61,097 nt of DNA, from positions 1-61,097 of the forward strand of contig DESK01000040.1 of the NCBI GenBank assembly GCA_002361955.1. Reading direction: 5' to 3'. Each line of letters begins with the position of its first letter. Positions within the stretch are counted from its first letter, which is position 1. The position numbers were made by a program, and so were the translations under genes. The notes beneath the pieces were generated by a model. That model was given only the letters and a program-made list of their open reading frames with translations. It did no database searches and was not told the origin of the DNA. Below are positions 7,953 through 17,000 of this stretch, piece by piece. Origin of the DNA: Lachnospiraceae bacterium UBA3316. GTDB taxonomy: Bacteria > Bacillota > Clostridia > Lachnospirales > Lachnospiraceae.

Positions 7953-8788
7953 GTTATAGTTACGGGCAGGGTACCGCCTATGAGAAGAAAGCCCTGGACG
8001 ATATCAGCCTGGAGATCCCCCAGGGGCAGTTTGTGGGGATCATCGGTCATACCGGTTCCGGGAAATCCACCCTGATCCAGCACCTGAACGGGCTGATGAG
8101 GGCCTCCTCCGGAAAGATTTATTTCCATGGGGAGGACATTTACCGGGAGGGATACGATATGCGCGCCCTGCGGAGCAAGGTAGGGCTGGTGTTTCAGTAT
8201 CCGGAGCATCAGCTCTTTGAGGTGGATGTGTTTTCGGATGTATGTTTTGGGCCCAGAAACCTTGGGCTGCCGCCGGAAGAGGTGGAGGCGCGGGCAAGAG
8301 AAGCCCTTGATCAGGTGGGACTGGGAGAGCCCTACTATAAAAAATCGCCTTTTGAGCTTTCCGGAGGGCAGAAACGCCGGGCGGCCATCGCAGGCATTTT
8401 AGCTATGCATCCGGAGGTTTTGATCCTGGACGAGCCTACGGCAGGGCTTGACCCCAGAGGTCGGGATGAAATTCTTGACCAGGTGGCGGCTCTTCAAAAG
8501 GAGAGAGGGATGACCGTTCTTCTGGTCTCCCACAGCATGGAGGATGTGGCCCGGTATGTGGAGCGGATCGTCGTTATGGATGACGGGAGGATCCGTTTTG
8601 ACGGCACGCCAAAGAAGGTGTTTGCCCATTACAGGGAGCTGGAAGAGATTGGCCTGGGGGCGCCCCAGACGGTGTATGTGCTCCGGGGGCTGGCTGAGAA
8701 GGGCTTTCCGGTGAACACGGAGGCTACGACGGTGGAGGAAGCCAGGGATGCTATTTTGGAGGCGCTGGGAAGGAGAAACGTATGTTAA
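7928..8788 (+). CDS. ecfA2: ECF transporter ATPase A2
   Basis: Second ATPase of the ECF module, 286 aa, forming a heterodimer with EcfA1. It has Walker A GHTGSGKST, Q-loop VFQYPEHQLFE, signature LSGGQKRR, Walker B VLILDEPTAGLD and H-loop VSHS. The Q-loop YPEHQLFE and AGLDPRGRDEIL are characteristic of EcfA2. It overlaps ecfA1 upstream and ecfT downstream (7 bases). The two ATPases clearly derive from duplication but differ in the Q-loop, as in other Firmicutes. Confidence 0.93.
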   Translation: MSIKIEHVSYSYGQGTAYEKKALDDISLEIPQGQFVGIIGHTGSGKSTLIQHLNGLMRASSGKIYFHGEDIYREGYDMRALRSKVGLVFQYPEHQLFEVDVFSDVCFGPRNLGLPPEEVEARAREALDQVGLGEPYYKKSPFELSGGQKRRAAIAGILAMHPEVLILDEPTAGLDPRGRDEILDQVAALQKERGMTVLLVSHSMEDVARYVERIVVMDDGRIRFDGTPKKVFAHYRELEEIGLGAPQTVYVLRGLAEKGFPVNTEATTVEEARDAILEALGRRNVC

Positions 8789-9588
8789 AGGATATCACGT
8801 TGGGCCAATATTATCCGAGGGATTCCGTGATCCACAGGCTGGACCCCAGAACAAAGCTTGTGGGAACGCTGGTGTTTCTGCTGTCTCTGTTTTTGTTTCG
8901 CTCGTTTGCCTGCTGCCTGGTGGCCACGCTGTTTTTAGGGGCTGTGATCCGCGCCTCTAAGGTACCCTTTGGTTTTATGGTGCGGGGGCTGCGCTCCATC
9001 ATGGTCCTGCTGGCCATTACCATGTTTTTCAACCTGCTTTTGACACCGGGCATCCCGGTTTTGCGGATCTGGAAGCTGACAGTCACCAGGGAGGGGATTC
9101 TTCAGGCGCTGTTTATGGCGATCCGGCTGATTTATCTGATCATCGGCTCCACGGTTATGACGCTGACCACCACGCCCAACCATCTAACGGACGGCATGGA
9201 AAAGGGGCTTGCGCCTTTAAACAGGCTTCATGTGCCCGTCCACGAGGTGTCCATGATGATGTCGATCGCCCTGCGTTTTATCCCTATTTTGATGGAGGAG
9301 ACGGATAAGATCATGAAAGCCCAGATGGCCAGAGGGGCTGACTTTGAATCGGGCGGTCTCATAAAAAAGGCAAAAAATCTCGTTCCCCTGCTGGTGCCCC
9401 TTTTCGTCTCCGCCTTCCGCAGGGCCAATGACCTGGCCCTGGCCATGGAAGCCAGAGGCTACCGGGGCGGCCAGGGGCGCACAAAGATGAAGCCCCTGAT
9501 CTATCAGAAGCGTGACTATGGGGCTTATCTGATTCTGGCCGGCTATCTGGTATGTATCTGCGCGGCAGGGATTCTGTCGCCTCTATAG
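8782..9588 (+). CDS. ecfT: ECF transporter transmembrane protein T
   Basis: The 268-aa integral membrane scaffold of the ECF module. It begins with the conserved FGQYYP-like motif (LGQYYPRDSVIHRLDPRTKL), then several hydrophobic helices. Two cytoplasmic coupling helices carry the Ala-Arg-Gly motifs (MARGAD and MEARGYRG) that dock into the ATPase grooves. The last helix (AYLILAGYLVCICAAG) is intact. It overlaps ecfA2 by 7 bases and is followed 20 bases later by truA, the order commonly seen in clostridia. Confidence 0.93.
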   Translation: MLKDITLGQYYPRDSVIHRLDPRTKLVGTLVFLLSLFLFRSFACCLVATLFLGAVIRASKVPFGFMVRGLRSIMVLLAITMFFNLLLTPGIPVLRIWKLTVTREGILQALFMAIRLIYLIIGSTVMTLTTTPNHLTDGMEKGLAPLNRLHVPVHEVSMMMSIALRFIPILMEETDKIMKAQMARGADFESGGLIKKAKNLVPLLVPLFVSAFRRANDLALAMEARGYRGGQGRTKMKPLIYQKRDYGAYLILAGYLVCICAAGILSPL

Positions 9589-9608
9589 GGATACGGAAGG
9601 AAGAGATT

Positions 9609-10346
9609 ATGAAGCGTGTAAAATTGACGGTGGCCTATGACGGCACCAATTACCATGGCTGGCAGATACAGCCAAACGGCAATACCATCGAGGCGGAGCT
9701 GAACCGCCATCTTACGGAGCTTTTGGGCGAGGAAATCAGCGTTGTAGGCGCCAGCAGGACGGACGCGGGCGTACATGCCCTGGGAAACGTGGCGGTGTTT
9801 GACACAAGGGCCAGGATGCCGGCAGACAAGATTTCTTACGCCATGAATACCAGGCTTCCGGCGGATATCCGCATCCAGGATTCCTGCGAGGTGGCGGCGG
9901 ATTTTCACCCCAGGTTTTGCCGGACCGTAAAGACTTATGAATACAGGATTTTAAACAGGAGATTTCCCGATCCCACGAAACGCCTCTATTCTTTTTTTTA
10001 TTACTATCCGCTGGATGTGGAAAAAATGCGGGAAGCAGGGGCCTATCTGGTGGGAGAGCATGATTTTCAGTCCTTTTGCACGAAGAAGCCGGGGCAGGAA
10101 AATACGGTGCGGATCATCTACTCTCTGAATATTGAGAAAGAGGGGGACATGATTGTGCTGCGGGTGACGGGAAACGGTTTTCTCTACAATATGGTCAGAA
10201 TCATCGCCGGAACCCTGATCCGGGCCGGAGGCGGCTTTTTTTCGCCGGAATATATGAATACGATTCTTGAGGGACGGGACAGAGAGCTGGCGGGAGAGAC
10301 GGCAAGGCCGGAGGGGCTGACATTAGTAGAAATCAAATATATCTGA
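9609..10346 (+). CDS. truA: tRNA pseudouridine(38-40) synthase
   Basis: TruA converts U38-U40 in the anticodon stem of many tRNAs to pseudouridine. The 245-aa protein has the catalytic-Asp motif GASRTDAGVHALG, the opening VAYDGTNYHGWQ, and the late motif GNGFLYNMVRIIAGTL. ATG 9609 was chosen over an upstream in-frame ATG because the sequence then begins with the family's usual MKRVKLTVAYDG and GGAAGGAAGAG lies just upstream. It is probably the last gene of the ECF operon. Confidence 0.95.
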   Translation: MKRVKLTVAYDGTNYHGWQIQPNGNTIEAELNRHLTELLGEEISVVGASRTDAGVHALGNVAVFDTRARMPADKISYAMNTRLPADIRIQDSCEVAADFHPRFCRTVKTYEYRILNRRFPDPTKRLYSFFYYYPLDVEKMREAGAYLVGEHDFQSFCTKKPGQENTVRIIYSLNIEKEGDMIVLRVTGNGFLYNMVRIIAGTLIRAGGGFFSPEYMNTILEGRDRELAGETARPEGLTLVEIKYI

Positions 10347-10372
10347 CGATCATTTGGAAAGGAGAATCTATC

Positions 10373-11884
10373 ATGGAAAAGTGGAAAGAAGCATATGCGA
10401 AGCTGCAAAATGGAAGCGATATCCGGGGAGTGGCCCTGGAAGGCGTGGAGGGGGAGCCGGTGAATCTGACCCCGGAGGCTGCGAAAAATATTGCCATGGC
10501 CTTCGTTGATTTTCTGGCGGACAAAAAAGGCCTTTCTTATGATAAAATCCGTGTGGGCGTGGGCCATGACTCCCGCCTGTCCGCAGAGAGCTTAAAGCAG
10601 GCGGTGTTCAATGGAATAGGCTACAAAGGCTGTGAGGCGTTTGACTGCGGCCTGACCTCTACACCTTCGATGTTCATGTCCACCGTTTTGGAAGGGTTTG
10701 CGTATGACGGCGCGGTCATGATCACGGCCAGCCACCTGCCCTTTAACAGAAACGGCCTGAAACTCTTTACAAGGGATGGAGGGCTTGAGAGCAGTGAGAT
10801 CAAAGAGGTGCTCAGGAGCGCTGCGGTGCTCTCGGAGCTGGAGGACGGCGTGGAAATGGAGCAGGCCAAAAAGGCCGACCTGGTGGGAGCTTACAGCGCC
10901 CATATGGAGCGCCTGATCAAAGAAGAGGTACAGGCGGAGGATTATGACAGTCCTCTGAAGGGACTTCATATCGTAGTGGACGCTTCCAACGGTGTGGGCG
11001 GTTATTTTACGCGGCTTCTGGAGAATCTGGGAGCCTCCACGGAGGGGAGCATTTGCCTGGAGCCGGACGGCACCTTCCCGAACCATGTGCCTAACCCGGA
11101 GAATAAGGAGGCCATGGAGGCCTTGAGGGAGGCTGTGCTCTCGTCGCAGGCAGATTTGGGAATTATCTTTGACACCGACGGTGACCGGGCGGCTGTCGTA
11201 TTTTCCAATGGCGAGGAGGTCAATAAAAACGCGATCATAGGGCTGATGGCGGCGATCCTCTCCGAAAAGTATCCCCATACCACCGTGGTGACGGACTCTG
11301 TGACCTCCAACCATCTGACGGAGTTCCTGGAAGGGAAGCTTTCGATGCGCCACCATCGGTTTAAGCGGGGCTATAAGAACGTGATCAATGAGGCTATCCG
11401 GCTGAACCGGGAGGGGGAGGAGACCCATCTGGCGATAGAGACTTCCGGCCACGGCGCTTTGAAGGAAAATTATTTCCTGGACGACGGGGCTTATATGAGC
11501 CTGAAAATCATTTGCAAGCTGGCCAAATGCAGGCGGGAAGGAAAACAGATCGAGGATCTGATCGCTGATCTGAAAAAGCCCGTGGAGAGCGCGGAGAGCC
11601 GCCTGAAGATTCAGGCGGAGGATTTCAAAGCATACGGAAACCGTGTGCTGGAGGATTTCCTGGCCTTTGCCCAGGCGGATGAGAAATTCCATGTGGCGCC
11701 GGTAAATTATGAGGGCGTCCGGGTGGATTTTGATGATGATGAGGTTCAGGGCTGGATGCTGATGCGCATGTCCCTGCACGATCCCATCATTCCTGTGAAT
11801 TATGAGGCGGAGAAGGAAGGCGGAATTGAGATTATAAAGGCAAGGCTTCGCCCCTTCCTGGAGCGCTACGATCAGCTCGCCTGA
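10373..11884 (+). CDS. Phosphohexomutase (phosphoglucomutase/phosphomannomutase family)
   Basis: A 503-aa cytoplasmic alpha-D-phosphohexomutase interconverting hexose 1- and 6-phosphates. The phosphoserine loop is VMITASHLPFNRNGLK, with Leu in place of the usual Asn-Pro context but Ser-His kept. The metal-binding loop is IIFDTDGDRAAV, and the sugar-specificity loop region reads LAIETSGHGALKENYFLDDGA, of the E-x-S-G-H type. Length and motifs fit the ManB/PgmA-type enzymes; glucose versus mannose preference cannot be read. It has its own GGAGAATCTATC upstream of ATG 10373, and truA ends 26 bases before, so it may share that operon. Confidence 0.88.
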   Translation: MEKWKEAYAKLQNGSDIRGVALEGVEGEPVNLTPEAAKNIAMAFVDFLADKKGLSYDKIRVGVGHDSRLSAESLKQAVFNGIGYKGCEAFDCGLTSTPSMFMSTVLEGFAYDGAVMITASHLPFNRNGLKLFTRDGGLESSEIKEVLRSAAVLSELEDGVEMEQAKKADLVGAYSAHMERLIKEEVQAEDYDSPLKGLHIVVDASNGVGGYFTRLLENLGASTEGSICLEPDGTFPNHVPNPENKEAMEALREAVLSSQADLGIIFDTDGDRAAVVFSNGEEVNKNAIIGLMAAILSEKYPHTTVVTDSVTSNHLTEFLEGKLSMRHHRFKRGYKNVINEAIRLNREGEETHLAIETSGHGALKENYFLDDGAYMSLKIICKLAKCRREGKQIEDLIADLKKPVESAESRLKIQAEDFKAYGNRVLEDFLAFAQADEKFHVAPVNYEGVRVDFDDDEVQGWMLMRMSLHDPIIPVNYEAEKEGGIEIIKARLRPFLERYDQLA

Positions 11885-11945
11885 AAATTTCTTCCGCAAT
11901 GTCCATACCATCTAAAGACGGCAAGCGCCACTTAAAAGATATATG

Positions 11946-11974
11946 TTGCAAAGAAAAATGAAATGTGATATATT
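11946..11974 (+). promoter_or_regulatory. Sigma-A promoter
   Basis: TTGCAA (11946-11951), a 17-base spacer and TATATT (11969-11974). It lies upstream of the 12098 gene. Confidence 0.6.
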
Positions 11975-11986
11975 ATACGCATCAAA

Positions 11987-12020
11987 CATGTTGGGGTCAA
12001 AATATTTTGGCCCCATGATT
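11987..12020 (+). promoter_or_regulatory. Palindromic 5' leader hairpin or operator
   Basis: GGGG(T)CAAAATATTTTG(G)CCCC at 11993-12014 is an almost perfect palindrome, flanked by CATG on both sides. It begins about 5-10 bases after the predicted transcription start, so it could be a dimeric repressor operator or a 5' RNA hairpin. No T-run follows, so it is not a terminator. Confidence 0.5.
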
Positions 12021-12097
12021 CTTCGTATCAGAATATCATGGCCGCATCGGCCGAAGAAATCCATATAGACTTTTACAGTGAGAAAGGTGGCAGGAGT

Positions 12098-12691
12098 TTG
12101 GCAGAGGAAGAGTGCAAAGGATGGCAGGGCAGGAAAAGAACGCTTACAGCAGAGGAAGCCAAGGACATTTTGATGAACCGGAAACAGAAATTGGAGGATA
12201 TCGGCAAGAAGATCGCGCTCCTCTGTGAAGAAAACGGGGTGCTGGAGAAGGCGGATGAGCTTCTGAAAGCGGCTGCCCTTCCGGCCAGGGAGGTGAACGG
12301 CGTGGCAGAGCAGGTGGGATACGGGGACAATCTGATGATTCTGAACCGTTTTTACAGGCAGAGGCGGGAGCGCAGGATGGAGATCCGCATGCAGATCTGG
12401 AAGCTTTCCAGGGAGATCGAGGAGATCCGGCGGTTATGGAGCTGCTTTTTTCTTTTGCAGGAGCCCTATTACGGCATCCTGCATGAGCTGTACATTAAAA
12501 AAGAGCTGTACGCAGTGACTGAGGCGTCCTTTGGCCTGAGCCATCGGATGTTTGAAAAGCGGCGGCGGGAAGGGCTTGAGCGGCTGGCCGCGATGTTTAA
12601 CAGCCCCCACGGCAGTTTGAAAATGATGGAGATGGACTACCCCTGGAAGCATGGCATGGAGGCCCAGCCGACAAAGGGAAAAAGGGAATAA
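12098..12691 (+). CDS. Small helical protein with sigma region 4-like C-terminus
   Basis: A cytoplasmic, almost wholly helical protein of about 197 aa; no firm family. A TTG start at 12098 is preferred because CAGGAG precedes it. An ATG at 12038 would add 20 residues but has no ribosome site and begins right after the palindrome. Residues about 20-50 and 85-125 look coiled-coil. The C-terminal stretch YYGILHELYIKKELYAVTEA, then LSHRMFEKRRREGLERLA, has the spacing of a sigma-70 region 4 or phage ArpU/RinA helix-turn-helix. It may therefore be a small transcription factor, inferred only from pattern. It has its own promoter and sits just before the rplM promoter. Confidence 0.6.
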   Translation: MAEEECKGWQGRKRTLTAEEAKDILMNRKQKLEDIGKKIALLCEENGVLEKADELLKAAALPAREVNGVAEQVGYGDNLMILNRFYRQRRERRMEIRMQIWKLSREIEEIRRLWSCFFLLQEPYYGILHELYIKKELYAVTEASFGLSHRMFEKRRREGLERLAAMFNSPHGSLKMMEMDYPWKHGMEAQPTKGKRE

Positions 12692-12706
12692 CTCTGAAAA
12701 AAGATA

Positions 12707-12735
12707 TTGACACACTCGGATGAGTGTAATATAAT
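12707..12735 (+). promoter_or_regulatory. Promoter of rplM-rpsI
   Basis: TTGACA (12707-12712), a 17-base spacer and TATAAT (12730-12735): a perfect consensus, as expected for ribosomal protein genes. Confidence 0.85.
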
Positions 12736-12741
12736 ATCTCA

Positions 12742-12831
12742 ATGTGACGAAGCATGTAAACGTCTAGCCATAGCCCCGGTATGACGGTTTACGATAGAAG
12801 CAAGAGTGAAATGAATCAAGGAGGAAGGACC
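12742..12831 (+). promoter_or_regulatory. Structured leader of rplM, candidate L13 autoregulatory element
   Basis: The leader between the predicted start point and the rplM ATG can form GTAAACGTC (12756-12764) paired with GACGGTTTAC (12783-12792, one bulge). Firmicute rplM leaders often carry an L13-binding structure (Rfam L13_leader). Position and stem fit, but the consensus was not compared, so this is a candidate. Confidence 0.45.
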
Positions 12832-13260
12832 ATGAAAAGTTATATGGCTAGTCCAGCAACAATTGAAAGAAAATGGTATGTAGTTGACGCTACCGGATAT
12901 ACATTAGGACGTTTGGCTTCAGAAGTAGCAAAGATTTTAAGAGGAAAGAACAAACCGATCTTCACACCTCATATTGATACAGGCGATTATGTCATTATTA
13001 CAAACGCAGAGCACATCAAAGTGACAGGTAAGAAACTGGATCAGAAGATTTATTACAGACACTCTGACTACGTAGGCGGCATGAAAGAGACTACCCTGAG
13101 AGAAATGTTAGACAAGAAGCCGGAGAAGGTTGTTGAGCTGGCTGTCAAGGGTATGCTCCCGAAGGGACCCCTTGGAAGAGAGATGATCAAAAAACTTCAT
13201 GTATACACAGGATCTGAGCACAAGCATGAGGCTCAGAAGCCGGAAGTATTAACATTTTAA
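12832..13260 (+). CDS. rplM: 50S ribosomal protein L13
   Basis: L13, an early 50S assembly protein binding 23S rRNA, 142 aa. Recognised by WYVVDATGYTLGRLASEVAK, LRGKNKPIFTPHIDTGD, KGMLPKGPLGREM and LHVYTGSEHKHEAQKPE. The ATG at 12832 is preceded by AAGGAGGAAGG; an upstream in-frame ATG at 12781 lies in the leader and lacks a ribosome site. Operon with rpsI, 16 bases downstream. Confidence 0.97.
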   Translation: MKSYMASPATIERKWYVVDATGYTLGRLASEVAKILRGKNKPIFTPHIDTGDYVIITNAEHIKVTGKKLDQKIYYRHSDYVGGMKETTLREMLDKKPEKVVELAVKGMLPKGPLGREMIKKLHVYTGSEHKHEAQKPEVLTF

Positions 13261-13276
13261 TAGGAGGTAAGGAACA

Positions 13277-13669
13277 TTGGCTAGTGCAAAATTCTACGGT
13301 ACAGGAAGAAGAAAAAAATCCATCGCAAGAGTATATTTAACGCCGGGAACAGGCAAGATCACAATCAATAAAAGAGACATCGACAACTACTTCGGACTGG
13401 AGACTCTGAAGGTTATCGTTCGTCAGCCGCTGGCAGCTACAGAGACAGCTGATAAGTTCGATGTTATGGTAAATGTTCGTGGTGGCGGTACTACCGGTCA
13501 GGCAGGTGCGATCCGTCATGGCATTTCCAGAGCACTGCTTCAGGCAGACGCTGATTACCGACCTACCCTCAAGAAGGCCGGATTCCTCACCAGAGATCCG
13601 AGAATGAAAGAGAGAAAGAAATACGGCCTCAAGGCGGCTCGTCGCGCTCCGCAGTTCAGCAAGCGTTAA
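13277..13669 (+). CDS. rpsI: 30S ribosomal protein S9
   Basis: S9, 130 aa, whose C-terminal tail reaches the P-site tRNA. Recognised by YGTGRRKKSIARVYL, GGGTTGQAGAIRHGISRAL and the basic tail AARRAPQFSKR. The start is TTG at 13277, supported by TAGGAGGTAAGG upstream and by MASAKFYGTGRR giving the usual N-terminus; no ATG fits. It ends the rplM-rpsI operon at a strong terminator. Confidence 0.96.
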   Translation: MASAKFYGTGRRKKSIARVYLTPGTGKITINKRDIDNYFGLETLKVIVRQPLAATETADKFDVMVNVRGGGTTGQAGAIRHGISRALLQADADYRPTLKKAGFLTRDPRMKERKKYGLKAARRAPQFSKR

Positions 13670-13702
13670 TTTCTACGTTCGGGACAATTTCATACGATTT
13701 AC

Positions 13703-13738
13703 AACTCCTCACGACTTCGGTTCTGGGGAGTTTTTTTA
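13703..13738 (+). terminator. Terminator after rpsI
   Basis: AACTCC(TCACGAC) with a TTCG tetraloop and (GTTCTGG)GGAGTT, followed by TTTTT: a textbook intrinsic terminator. Confidence 0.88.
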
Positions 13739-13863
13739 TCAGATTACCGAGACACTACAGAACAGTCTCGTCAATATGAACAATAAAAATAGAATTGGCA
13801 GCGCTTTTTTTGCGTTTTTTCTGTAAAAAAATGACGAAAAAGCCGGGACGGGCTGCGGATGGC

Positions 13864-13892
13864 TTGAAAAAATGCAACAACATGAGTATAAT
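13864..13892 (+). promoter_or_regulatory. Promoter of the beta-galactosidase gene
   Basis: TTGAAA (13864-13869), a 17-base spacer and TATAAT (13887-13892). The rest of the roughly 400-base gap 13670-14075 holds the rpsI terminator and an AT-rich leader of about 180 bases, with several T- and A-runs but no clear operator or small gene. Confidence 0.65.
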
Positions 13893-14075
13893 AAAAATAT
13901 ATGCATAGAACATTTATGAAAACGGATAGAAGGTAAAATATTCTTGCGTTTTTTTAAAAAAGTATACACAGGAATAGCCTCTGCGCAAGGAGAGGAGGGA
14001 TGATCTGGGAAGTTTTGTGGGCAGGGACTATCTTTGTATAAATATGAAGTAGATGAATGAAAGGAACACATAGTT

Positions 14076-17000
14076 ATGAAGGCAAAACAATGGTTGGTTA
14101 CGGTATTGGCGGCTGGAATCACCATAACTGGTATTCCGTTTTCCGGTATGGAAATCCATGCGCAGACTGTAGGCAAAGACGCAAAAGAAAAATTTTCCGG
14201 GCAGGAATGGTTTGACCAGAACGGCGTATTTGAGGTGAACCGTTCAGACGCGCACGCAAGCTTTATTGGGTTTGACAAGGAGGCGAGCGTAAAAAACCCG
14301 GACACCAGGAAACAGCATGAGCAGTCCCCATATTACAAGTCTTTAAATGGCCAGTGGGATTTCGCCCTGGTAGATTCTCCGTTTGACATCGAGGAGAAGG
14401 GACTGCAGAATTTTTATGCGTCAGATTACGACATGGCCGGAAACGCAGAAACCTGGGGAAAGATGCAGGTTCCCGCAAACTGGCAGTCAAAAGAGGGCGG
14501 ACGTGTCGCCGCGCCGAAATATACAGACACAGAGCTTCCGTAGCTGGGTGTGGAGGATCCGAGAGCTGATTATGGTTTAGACTATAACAGTCCGCGGGGA
14601 ATCTCTCCCACTGTCTACAATCCGGTTGGATTTTACCGGAATACCTTTAAAACGCCGGAGGGATGGGACGGCAAGGAAGTCTTTGTATCCTTCCAGGGCG
14701 TAGAATCCGCCTTTTATGTATGGGTGAACGGAAAAAAGGTGGGATACAGCGAGGACAGCTATACGGCTGCGGAGTTTGATATCAGTAGCTGCCTGAATGC
14801 CCCGGGAGAGGACAATACGATTGCCGTGCAGGTATTTCGCTGGTCTGACGGAAGCTACCTGGAAGACCAGGACTTCATCCGTATGAGCGGTATTTTCAGA
14901 GATGTTTTCTTATTTGCGAAAGATAAAAAGAGTTCTCTGTTTGACTTTGCCTATACCACAACCTTCGAATACCCCGAAGGGGTAAACCCGATCGCAGCGA
15001 AAGCGGAGAAGGATTACAGCAAGGCAGACTTCAACCTGGAAGTAAAATTGAGAGGATATGAGGACGACATTCCAGAGGGCTATACGGCAACGGCTGTTTT
15101 ATATGATCCGGCCGGAAATCCTGTATTCCAGAAGGAAATATCAAATGACGAGATCAAGGCAGGCAAGACAGAAGCCACGGCGGATCAGGCGCCTGCTTCC
15201 TATGAGACCTTAAATTCCCATAAGTGGGAGTCTACCGTAAGCTTTACAGAGAACGTGGCAAATCCCAGTCTCTGGTCTGCGGAAGAGCCGAACCTCTATG
15301 AGCTGACGATCGTCTTAAAGGATGCCGCCGGAAATACGGTGGAAGCCGCCGGAACCCATGTGGGCTTCCGTGAGATCCTGATCGTCAGAAAGGGAACAAG
15401 ATTCTCCCAGATCCTTGTGAACGGCGCGCCGATTATGATCAAGGGCGTCAACCATCATGAGACCGCAGTTGAAAAGGGACGCGCAGTTACGGAAGATATC
15501 ATGATAAAGGATATTGAGCTGATGAAACAGTACAATATCAACGCTGTGCGTAATTCCCACTATCCGAACGACGCGAGATGGTATGACCTCTGCGATGAGT
15601 ATGGTCTGTACATGATCGACGAGGCCAACATTGAGTCCCACGGATTAAATGATTACATTCCGCAGAGTGATGAGCAGTGGATCAGCGCCTGCGTGGACAG
15701 GATGACAAGTACCATTGAGAGAAGCAAAAACCATGCGAGCATCATGTCCTGGTCTCTTGGTAATGAGTCTTATAACGGAGATACATGGCCGATACTGGCA
15801 AGACTCTGTAAGGATCTGGATCCCACGAGATTTGTCCATTACGAGGGCATGAGAGATATCGAGGATGTGGACGTGTGGTCAAGGATGTACCGCCGTATCA
15901 ATGAGGACAGCTTATACAGCGGCAAGCCCAATTACCACATTACCCAGGATCCGCTGAACTACTGGGGCGGATACGGTACAAAGCCGGCATTCCAGTGCGA
16001 ATATGCCCATGCGATGGGTAACGGCATCGGTAACCTGGATGAATACTGGGATCTGTACGAAAAGTGGCCGGATCTTCAGGGTGGTTTCATTTGGGACTGG
16101 GTAGACCAGAGCCTGGAGTGGGAAACACCCGTGGATAAGAAATTAGCGAATGAGGCCAAGAGCGATATAGAAGTTCTCTTAAAGGGCAACAAGGAACTGG
16201 TAGACGGCAGAGAGGGCAAAGGTATCATCGGATACGGACAGGTATATAACGATAAAGCCCTTCATTTCGCGGGAAAACAGGCATTTACCCTGGAAGCATG
16301 GGTAAAACCGGACGGTGTGCAGATGCAGAGATCGGGAGACGGTTCCGGATCTGTTACGGAGGAAGAGTATAATTCCACCATGCCGATCATCACAAAGGGC
16401 AGCTGGGACGGATATGGCCTGGACCGCCAGGTATATGACTACGAGGATGAAGACACAGGAGAAATGGTTCATATGGACATGCTGGAGTTCTTTGTGTACG
16501 TGGACGGATACCGGAAGGTTTCCGCCTATATCGAGACGCCGGAGGATTGGGCCAATCAGTGGCACCAGATTGCAGGTACCTTCGAGAATGGAGACTTGAA
16601 ACTGTATCTGGACGGAAAAGAAGCAGCTTCTGCCCATACGGATCTTGCAGTGATCCCCGGACCGGATCAGGTAGGCATCGGCGCAGACCTCACATACGAC
16701 GCACAGAACCCGAACGTTCCAAACACCTTTAAGGGCGTGATCGACAATGTCAGAATCTACAACAGGGCATTGTCAGAGAAAGAATTTAACGACGCCGGAA
16801 GGAAGGCGGATGACAGCACCTTAGTATGGCTGGACTTCAACGAGACGACAGACAAAACCTATGAGAAAGACACGTACTTCAGTTATGGCGGCGACTGGCA
16901 GGATATTCCGGAAGGCAATCCGAACAATAAAAACTTCTGCGCGAACGGCCTTGTATCTGCCGACAGAACGGTACAGCCGGAGCTGGAGCAGGTAAAATAC

